DNA of 64,000 nt from assembly GCA_963693285.1 (NCBI GenBank), contig OY848931.1, forward strand, positions 2,919,144-2,983,143, in the 5' to 3' direction. The notes under the pieces are model-generated. The model saw only the letters and a program-made list of their open reading frames with translations. It made no database searches and was not told the origin of the DNA. The position numbers and the translations under genes were made by a program. Below are positions 56,601 to 64,000 of the stretch, piece by piece; the stretch's first letter is position 1; each line of letters opens with the position of its first letter. The stretch comes from Xestospongia muta (lineage: Eukaryota > Porifera > Demospongiae > Haplosclerida > Petrosiidae).

Positions 56601-57239
56601 CATCTGTTAAATAGTAAATGTATTGGTCATACTTTTAACAAAAAAATAATACAACTTACCTGCTTATCTTTCCTTAATAAATAAAACAATTCACCATCAT
56701 TTACAATGAACTTCTCTGCTTTTTTTTCTTATTTGTCTTTTTCTAGTAGCAGTGCATTCTTTAGAATATCTTTTTTCCACAATATAGAGTTAAACTTCAG
56801 TTTTGTTTAAAAACTCACATAATTTGCAATTTACCAGTGAAAAATTCATAAATTCTTTATTCTGCTGCTCTGCGTTATCAAGAAACAAACAAAAGTGACA
56901 TTAGAGGAAAAAAACGTCAGACACCAATCCGCAGCACCTAAAATTCACCATGATGCTAGCTCCACCTATTTATAATTATTTATAATTAAGGCTAGCTAGC
57001 TAGCAAGTAATTATAAACAACGACGTCACATACACACCTATTAGAGTTCTAAAAAGTTAAAAACTTAATTTTCTTATCATAATAACAACAAAAATACTTA
57101 TTTGCCAAAAAATTGAACTCTTCTACTGTTTTTCAAAATAAAATCATTGGCTATCAAATTCAGATCAAGATCAGTTGTGCTTTCTTTATGTGTAGAAGTA
57201 TTAAATAATTTAATCTTTTTGTAACATTGTAGATCTCAA
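56601..57239. other. AT-rich transposon-flanking sequence
   Basis: A continuation of the integrase N-terminal side (YVENRAEQI near 56590) fades out. A palindromic GCTAGCTAGCTAGC run lies at about 56990-57005. No gene is recognised from 56850 to 57239. Confidence 0.4.
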
Positions 57240-59320
57240 GTAAGACTTAAGCCTGAAAAACTTCTTTCCGCTGTTACAGACGTAAGAAGAATGGTTAAAT
57301 ATAAATGTAACAGTTTATCAACTTCTTTTAGAATCAACTTAGGGAATTTACCCTCATTGAAACTGTCACAGACTGTACTCACTTTTGGAACATATTTTAT
57401 TCCCATATGGTTATCTATCTTTATTCACTGTTGAGATTAGGATAGCTAGCTGAAGCTTAAGCTTATCAATATTCAAATCTGCTTGATAGAACTCTTCTAT
57501 GGTGGATGACACTTGGACAATTTTTCCATTACATGACTCAATCAAAAGAGTTTCCATTTCTTGTAGCAATGTCAATGTTGGTTGATCGAAGCACCTTCAA
57601 ATTTCAGCAATAACTAGATCTATTACTTCGTAGTACTACAGTCTGTACAATTGTTTGGGGTTTTTCAAATACATAACTGGAGCCACCAATATCATATCAT
57701 CTTGGTACTTTCTTTGGCCTGGGAAGAACAGGATCCTTAGTAAATTCTTTAGCCTCCAAAACCATAGACTCATAAAACAAGTGAAAAGCTCTTTCATTTT
57801 GCTGACGATTTAGGAAACTTATAGAAGCATTAACAGAGGAAAGTGCGTCCTCTGCGCTGATGTCCTTATACTGTAAGGTTGTCAATGTTTGCTCAGTTGC
57901 TCCAAATAACAAGATACTTAGCTTCAATCCAAAAAAAGTTGAGAATTTTTCCAGTAAAATCAATGATACCAGCTGCTTTTGGAGATGCATCAACACCAGC
58001 TTTACTTATTTCTTCAAGACCTTGCATAATGACATCATGACGAGTTCAAAGCAGCTGTCCAAACTGTCCAGCGAGTGAGACATACAGGCTTCAAAGCTCT
58101 GGATCCATGAAGCTGCTCTTTCAGAACTTTAAATATTGCTAATCTTTTGAGTGAAGATCATATTAAATTATATATCTCTTTAGTCAAAGAAAGAGCATCT
58201 CTAATGGCTGAGGAACATTGAGCACACTCCTGCAGACATAAATTAAGGCAATGTGCTGCACAATGTACGAAATGAGCCCTTGGCTCTTCTTGTCTCAGAC
58301 GAGCAGCAACACCACTGAAAGGGCCAGACATGTTGGAGGCTCCATCATAAGCCTGGCCCCTACAGTTGTGGAGATCTATATTACAACATATTAGTACATC
58401 TTTAATGACACCACTCAACATTGCTGCATCAGTCGTATCTACCTAAACTAAACCAATTAAATCTTCATGTACCATGTAACTGTCATCAACCCACCTAAGT
58501 GAAATAGCAAACTGTTCCAGACCGTTAATGTCTTGTGTCTCGTTGGCTATCAAGGCGAACAAATTGGCATTTCTGATATTCACTAGAAGATTACGAAGAT
58601 GTGCCATAATTTCTATAATTTCATTTATAACTTCATGTGACAGGTATTTTCCAGAGCCAATCCAAACTTCAAGGCCTTTAACATCAGTTTCTCTAGTCTT
58701 CAGAAGCTGAATAAGGTTGCTTTCTTCATCGAAGTGTCCTCATAATGATAGTCCTTGCCGAACCAAAAACTTGATTGATTCCAAGACTTTCATAAGCATG
58801 TCTTGTCTATGTTTATGATCCTTTTCTACCTGTCTGGAAAGTTGTGTGGCAACAAAGGGTTGCTGTAGAAGGGCAACCTTCATCGCAGCTTCTTTGTGTA
58901 ATTGTGATTTTTCATGTTTCTTAAAACTAGACTGCCTTCTTTCAGTTAACAAATCCATTACTAATGAAAACATGGTGGCCTTTTATGTTAGGCATCTTCA
59001 CTAATGTTTTGTTGACAGCTACATGCCAAACATGACAAAATACCTTGTCACGTGTCACACAATAACATAACCAACTGTGCTCCTTGAACCACCTATGTTG
59101 GAAAGCCCTAGTCTGTTTCCCTTGTCTTTTATGAGAAAAGTGTCTGAAGCGGTTGAAAAGACACACTTGAACTATCGCTAGAACTAGAAATAGAACAGCA
59201 TGGACACGAACACAACTCCACCCCTACCAATAAGTTAGTGTTACAAGTGTAATCAGAGGACGAGGCGTATGGTGAAACATCATCCTCGTCTGTTTCTACA
59301 ACAACGTTTGACATTACTGA
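57240..59320 (-). mobile_element. Decayed hAT transposase, ZMYM1-like (element 1)
   Basis: Right to left: a TTF-type zinc finger (RAFQHRWFKEHSWLCY, then VFCHVWH, where the second Cys is Trp), SSFKKHEKSQLHKEA, a DUF4371-type core with LFALIANETQDINGLEQFAI, LHNCRGQAYDGASNMSG and HFVHCAAHCLNLCLQEC (58300-58200), and a C-terminal SVTAERSFSGL (near 57270). It is broken by stops (after RQGLSL at 58740; within LIGLV.VDTTD near 58441) and frameshifts. The usual ADET catalytic Asp reads ANET. Coding capacity is therefore lost. Confidence 0.85.
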
Positions 59321-59527
59321 AGGTCAACAGCCTTCTTTGACACTTTATCCTTCTTTGACACTTCACTGCATTTTTTGAGTTAGCGTAAGTATTGTTTGTC
59401 AGTTTACTGCATTCTTCTAGGTTAGCACGATTGGAATCAGCCATTTTGATCTGTTAGGACAAAAAATTTACAACAGCAGACAAAAAATTTCAACAGATAC
59501 ATTAAATTATTTTGTCCTAGGACAAAA

Positions 59528-61380
59528 ATTTTCAGGGGGGGAGGGACAAATTTTTTTGTGACACCTGTCATACCTGAACATCTCCCTGACATATTGGCAG
59601 CACCGTCATAACATTGACCACGACAATTATTCAGTGGAAGACTTGAACGTATTACAACATCCTTGATTAGGCATGTTAGCCGATCAGTAGTAGATTCATT
59701 GATTGCATATAAACCTATACAATCTTTATAAACTTCGTATGTTTATGGGCAGATGTGCCTAATGCAAATAACAAGCTGGAAAAGAAGAAAAGTGTGATAA
59801 AATATTGTTCAACATTTTAAAAACCTTATATGTATTAATGACTTTATATATACCTGCTCAGTCAGAGACATAAGCGGAGGAAGCTCAAAAAGTTGGGGGG
59901 GGGGGGGGGGCTGAACATATTTGTACACAGTGTCATTTGCAAAAGTAAACATTTTTAAAACGAGAATTAAAATACACCAAAATATTTTCTTCATTTATCA
60001 TTGCTTTCAACAAACTCCTTGGCAAGTTCTTGCAGGTTACATGTCAGTTAGTTCTTTATGAACGTTCAGTAATTGAGCCTTTTTTGATCATATTTGATCG
60101 CAGGTAGGTGCATACATGTCTCAGTGTTGAAAGATCTCTCAGATCTTGCTAAAGTTATGGGTATAGTTAAAAATAATCACAATGAGCTGTGCACCTCAGA
60201 AAACAAAGATTTATAGGTTTCTTTAGAGTTTAGTGCTTCACACACTGTTCAGACTGTTGTGACATGTTTAACAGTGGATAATTCTTGACTAATCACATCT
60301 CTTAACAGAAGCTAATGTCTCAAACAAACTTGCCTGTCTTACTCTTGGGGACCTCTGCCCCTCTTTACAAAAGTTTGGGGGCATTAACCCCCTTGTGCCC
60401 CTCACCCTCAGCCTTGTATGAGAGATGCATCAACAGTCTTATCACCACTCGCACTGTACCACTTGGTGGTGTAAACATCTTGTAATATCAACCTTTGTAT
60501 TTGATGAGACATACTCTTGAGCATCTCATCTTGGATTTCATGAGATATATAGGCTTTTTTGCTGCAACCAATCCTTTAACTCTTCGAAGTCATTTGCTCG
60601 TAACTACATCAGCTGATGGAAGTTTCCATTATGCTCCAGATGGCCACATAGTGGTAGCCCTTCTTGATGTACAAGGTATTCAACAGATGTACATAGCTTC
60701 ATCAGGCAGTTCCTTGCCTTCTCCTTCTGTGTTAGCAGTTGGTGTTGGAGCTGAGAATTAATACCGGTACCTTTATTATGTTGATCCCATTTCATCACTG
60801 CTTCCTTATTGCAAGCACTTTTACAATGCTGGTTCAATATACATGTGGCATCCTTCCAATTGTTGAAACTAGTAGTTATAAAGGTATATTCCTTGCTTTT
60901 GGATAATGTAAGCTGTTTCAGAGCATGCGCATTTCAGCATATAATCCAGTAAGCTCTGTTGTTTCTTGTTTCCCAATGGAGCCATTTCTCCCACAACTTA
61001 TTATCAAACCAAGAAGGCTGAAAGGAACGATACTCTGTTTTTTATGGTCAAATTTTCTTTTGGGGAATGCACCCTTGGAGCGAGGTTGATAAAGTTGCTT
61101 AATAACCCCAAAATTCAAGCAACTCACTTTGAGAGGTGGATGCTGGAAGATTAGCTTGATTTATAGGCTCTTCATCATTTTCCAGAATTGAATGCAATAA
61201 AATGTGTTTGAATCAACTTTATTTTTAAAAGTTTCTTCCGTTAATGGTGAATGCACTAAGCTATCAAGTTGCTCCAATGTATAATCTGTGAATTTAGGAA
61301 GGTCAGCAAGTCCACGTGAATCTTTTTGGAGGTTTTTTGGAGCAAACCAAGAATACAAGTCACATCTGCCAATATGCACA
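59528..61380 (-). mobile_element. Decayed hAT transposase N-terminal half (element 2)
   Basis: Right to left: MHIGRCDLYSWFAPKNLQKD (61379), a TTF-like segment (PSWFDNKLWEKWLHWE, frame around 61010-60960), an NQHCKSACNKEAVMKWDQHN stretch (60830), HEIQDEMLK (near 60520), and NNCRGQCYDGAANMSG (59630-59580), the same core motif as element 1. Frames are shifted repeatedly. Poly-G tracts (about 59534 CAGGGGGGGAGGG; 59897-59911) sit inside or at the edge; CAGGGGG is typical of hAT termini. The C-terminal half is missing here. Confidence 0.75.
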
Positions 61381-61700
61381 CAGTAAATTAATACTGCACA
61401 AATTATCTCTAGTCACTGCACACTTTTTTCCAATCACTGCACATTTATGCAGTGATACCCCTAGTTTTTAGGCCCTGTCACTGAAGGTTTCCATTATATA
61501 CAATGCCTTCATCATTTATTCATATCATGAGAGTAGATCTACAAAATTATATTAGCTATTTTGTTCCACGAGGATCTTTAACTCATAAGAAAGTCTACAT
61601 TATTAATATCAATGTCTGCTTTAGGATTGCCTGTAAGAGATGACGAGTGACGATGCGATCGATGAATACCGTATTTAAACAATAGAACGAAAAGCTAATT
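61381..61700. other. Non-coding sequence between transposon and NBN promoter
   Basis: Contains two short repeats, TCACTGCACA(CTT) and TCACTGCACA(TTT), near 61414 and 61432. No gene recognised. Confidence 0.4.
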
Positions 61701-61809
61701 TTGAGGCTTTCATGGCATTTGAGGAGGAGACAATTACAACTGCGCATGCACAATCAGTCAATCAGATCAACTTGGACGAGGTGGGCGATAATTAGAAAAT
61801 TTTAGCAAA
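61701..61809 (+). promoter_or_regulatory. NBN promoter, unit 2, with mutated NRF1-like site
   Basis: TGCGCATGCACA (61741-61752) corresponds to the perfect NRF1 palindrome of unit 1 but has one changed base. It lies 58 bp upstream of the NBN start. CAACTTGGACGAGGTG and AATTAGAAAATTT match unit 1. Confidence 0.55.
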
Positions 61810-63976
61810 ATGTGGTCTTTGCACAGTCTTGCTAATCCTAGTAAGTATCTATTTATAATATTTGAGATCATGATATCACATTGGTAGGTACTGTATATTA
61901 TCTACCAAGTGCAAGAGACTACACAATTGGTAGAAAAGGTAGATACTTTATGCTACTATATTCTGCATTCCTTTATGCTGTGACATTAATTGTGTTGTGT
62001 GTACTTAGTTTGGCAGCATACAACACTTCAAAATAGAAAATGTAAACCCTTATCCGAAAATTACAAATTCATTGCCACAATCCACAAATTGACTAGAGAA
62101 TTACTAGGTACTTCTGATAGTCTCATATCCAGACACAAAGGCAAAAACCTATCTGGTAACAGTGGCTAAAATTCTGTGATGTGATGATGTAACGTGCACA
62201 TGACCATCATATGATTTGTCGATGAAAACTGGTTTATTAATACTTTATTAACAACATATCTTTTTAACCATAAGAACTAAACGAAAGAGTAATCATAATT
62301 ATTATAGATTTGTCTTACAATGTCCAAGACAAATATATACATGCAAACTTTCTAATCCATTACAAGCAATGATCTGGCTACATATCCTAATATGCTTGGT
62401 ACTTGAATCAAATTTCAACTTCATCAGATCAATGAACTTTCTGAGATGAGTAACAATTTTATTCAAGAATGTCAGTATAAATATGAACATGGCCTGGTTA
62501 GTCCATCATCGATTAAAGTGACTTCTCAATGTTTCTCATCACTTTCACAATGTAGTGTAGTGCATGTGTTCCATTATTATGCAGTTAGTAATCTTGTATT
62601 AGTTTGATTGCACCTAATTATACACGTTTCATTATGTAAATTAATTTCATAATTTTAAAGGACCAATAATAATAATAATTCCATCCATTTAGATTGTGAT
62701 ATTACAATTGTTGATGACCAATCTATTAGTAGAAAACATGCTGTGATTAAAATAAAGGTATGTACATTATTCTACTGCTGTTACATTAGTATAAACCAAA
62801 GCATTTGTCCTAAAGAGATGAGTGATGAAGCTAGTTGATGACATTAGATCCTCAGCATAAGCTGTGCTCTAAATAATTATTTTTTATCCAAACAACCACT
62901 AAGACAATTTATTTTGGCAATTAATGTAGTAATGCTTTTTTAGACTGACAGTGTACAACTTGAAGATTTATCTTCTAAATTTGGCACTGAAATCAACAGA
63001 AATAGAATTACCACTCAACAGACAGTATGTCATAATGATGTAATCAAGTTTGGACAGGGTCTATGTTCTTACAGGTTTGTATGATCTGTATATTGTTACA
63101 GCTATACCCTCTAATGATGTAGACTGTTGAACCAAAAGCTGTCAATTTGCTGTTCTAACATGTCTGCAGATCAGAAACGCACTGTGCGTCAACTTGTACA
63201 ACAACTAGGCAAGTTGTATAATGAAGGCATAACATATATGTGGACTGTATTTAGAAGGAACAATGGTCTCTAACTGGTTATCTTCCTGTACTCATCTTGT
63301 GATGACAGCTGTAACAGTAACAGTTAAGGTATAACCTTATAATAACATACAACCATATAGCCTTAAGGGGTCACAGACACAGAAACAGAAATCTCTACAT
63401 CATCTTGTTCACTTTTTTCAAGATGACATTGCATGTGTAGGTGTGATATGCACGTAGCCCATCTATTTTTAAGGAGCTTGCAAAACCATTACAACAAAAC
63501 TGAAGTAAAAACAAAGTGGACCAAAGTCAAAGCACAGTTTAGTAAGTATGAGCAGCATATAAATAGATATGTTATAAAGATTTGAGAGAGCATATTGTCT
63601 TGGTCAAGTAACAATGATGCTCTGAGTCACATCCATAATTAAACTATTCCATATGCAGCAATGGTCTAAACCTTCCTGCTTCCATGTCTGTGGTCCTTTA
63701 AAAATAATTACAGAGCTAAATGAATGCGAACTCACAATTTATGTTGGGTGGCTCAGTACAAATTATGACATAGCTGTCTAGCTCTAATATAACAGATGTG
63801 GTATGAATAAGGCACACCAACCTAATCTGACATTCTTAAACCCATACACTTCACGATTCATTTCTTTTAGGTAGTGAATGCTTTATCTAGCTGCCGCCCT
63901 ATTGTCACAATATCCTGGCTACAAGAAGCAATACAGTGTATCAAAGACAAGAGAATACTACCACCAACAAACAAGT
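61810..63976 (+). CDS. NBN: Nibrin (NBN), 5' portion; gene continues beyond the window
   Basis: Nibrin is the MRE11-RAD50 partner that senses double-strand breaks. Exons: 61810-61840, 61888-61938, 62693-62757, 62944-63074, 63123-63208, 63255-63328 and 63871 to about 63976. The protein starts MWSLHSLANPSTVYYLPSAR, then DYTIGRKDCDITIVDDQSIS / RKHAVIKIK, the FHA phosphopeptide pocket (GRK, SISRKHA). Next come DLSSKFGTEINRNRITTQQT and DVIKFGQGLCSYR. The BRCT region follows: GTMVSNWLSSCTHLVMTAVT / VTVK and VVNALSSCRPIVTISWLQEA. Motif order matches vertebrate NBN. The donor after exon 5 is GC (CTAG|GCAAGT), a GC-AG intron. The first six exons, except part of the FHA, are duplicated at 53085-54216. 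The MRE11- and ATM-binding C-terminus is outside the window. Confidence 0.92.
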
Positions 63977-64000
63977 ATTTAATATGATACGTTGATATAA

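Overview
This is a stretch of animal nuclear DNA, AT-rich and gene-dense. Nearly every gene is split by GT-AG introns, many only about 45-80 bases long. The gene content is metazoan: KDM5, NBN, XPC, NRF1, DENND6, PRPF38B, PSMA5, PMPCB, POLR2K, Rho and Rab GTPases, and an Ig/fibronectin receptor. Compactness, tiny introns and many head-to-head pairs suggest a non-bilaterian with a small genome, most plausibly a demosponge. The species is an inference.

Layout. 1-2720: 3' part of a DENN-domain Rab GEF (DENND6, +). 2928-3291: small lysine-rich SMKR1-like gene (-). 3533-7037: transcription factor NRF1 (-), head to head with a PEP-utilising dikinase with rifampin-phosphotransferase-like domain order (7165-11458, +). 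11562-13628: intronless 688-residue protein of unknown function (+). 13736-15209 (-) and 15360-17830 (+): head-to-head pair of Rab32/38-like GTPases. 18835-19421: POLR2K (+). 19576-22473: PH-domain protein (-), head to head with a six-Ig, three-FN3 receptor (22722-27650, +). 27801-30179: MYND zinc-finger protein (-), head to head with PRPF38B (30355-32421, +). 32651-33856: PSMA5 (-), only 100 bp from PMPCB (33957-36582, +). 36946-37584 (-) and 39050-39725 (+): divergent pair of RhoA-type GTPases with MEF2-like sites between them. 39940-43900: XPC (+), with a 60-bp minisatellite in an intron. 44002-52829: KDM5 histone demethylase (-).

From 52.3 kb to the end the window records a local tandem duplication. 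The KDM5/NBN shared promoter and the 5' exons of both genes are present twice. Next to KDM5, the NBN copy is broken (53.1-54.2 kb). In the second unit the KDM5 end is a degenerate fragment (54.3-54.5 kb) and NBN is open (from 61.8 kb, running off the window). About 6.5 kb between the units is filled with decayed transposons: parts of at least two hAT elements and a Gypsy-type integrase gene that carries small introns.

No rRNA, tRNA or CRISPR array was recognised. The most interesting points are the duplication with reciprocal loss, the animal dikinase, the intron-bearing integrase, a short inverted-repeat element family in introns, the two inverted GTPase pairs, and a start codon separated from its reading frame by an intron in the SMKR1-like gene.
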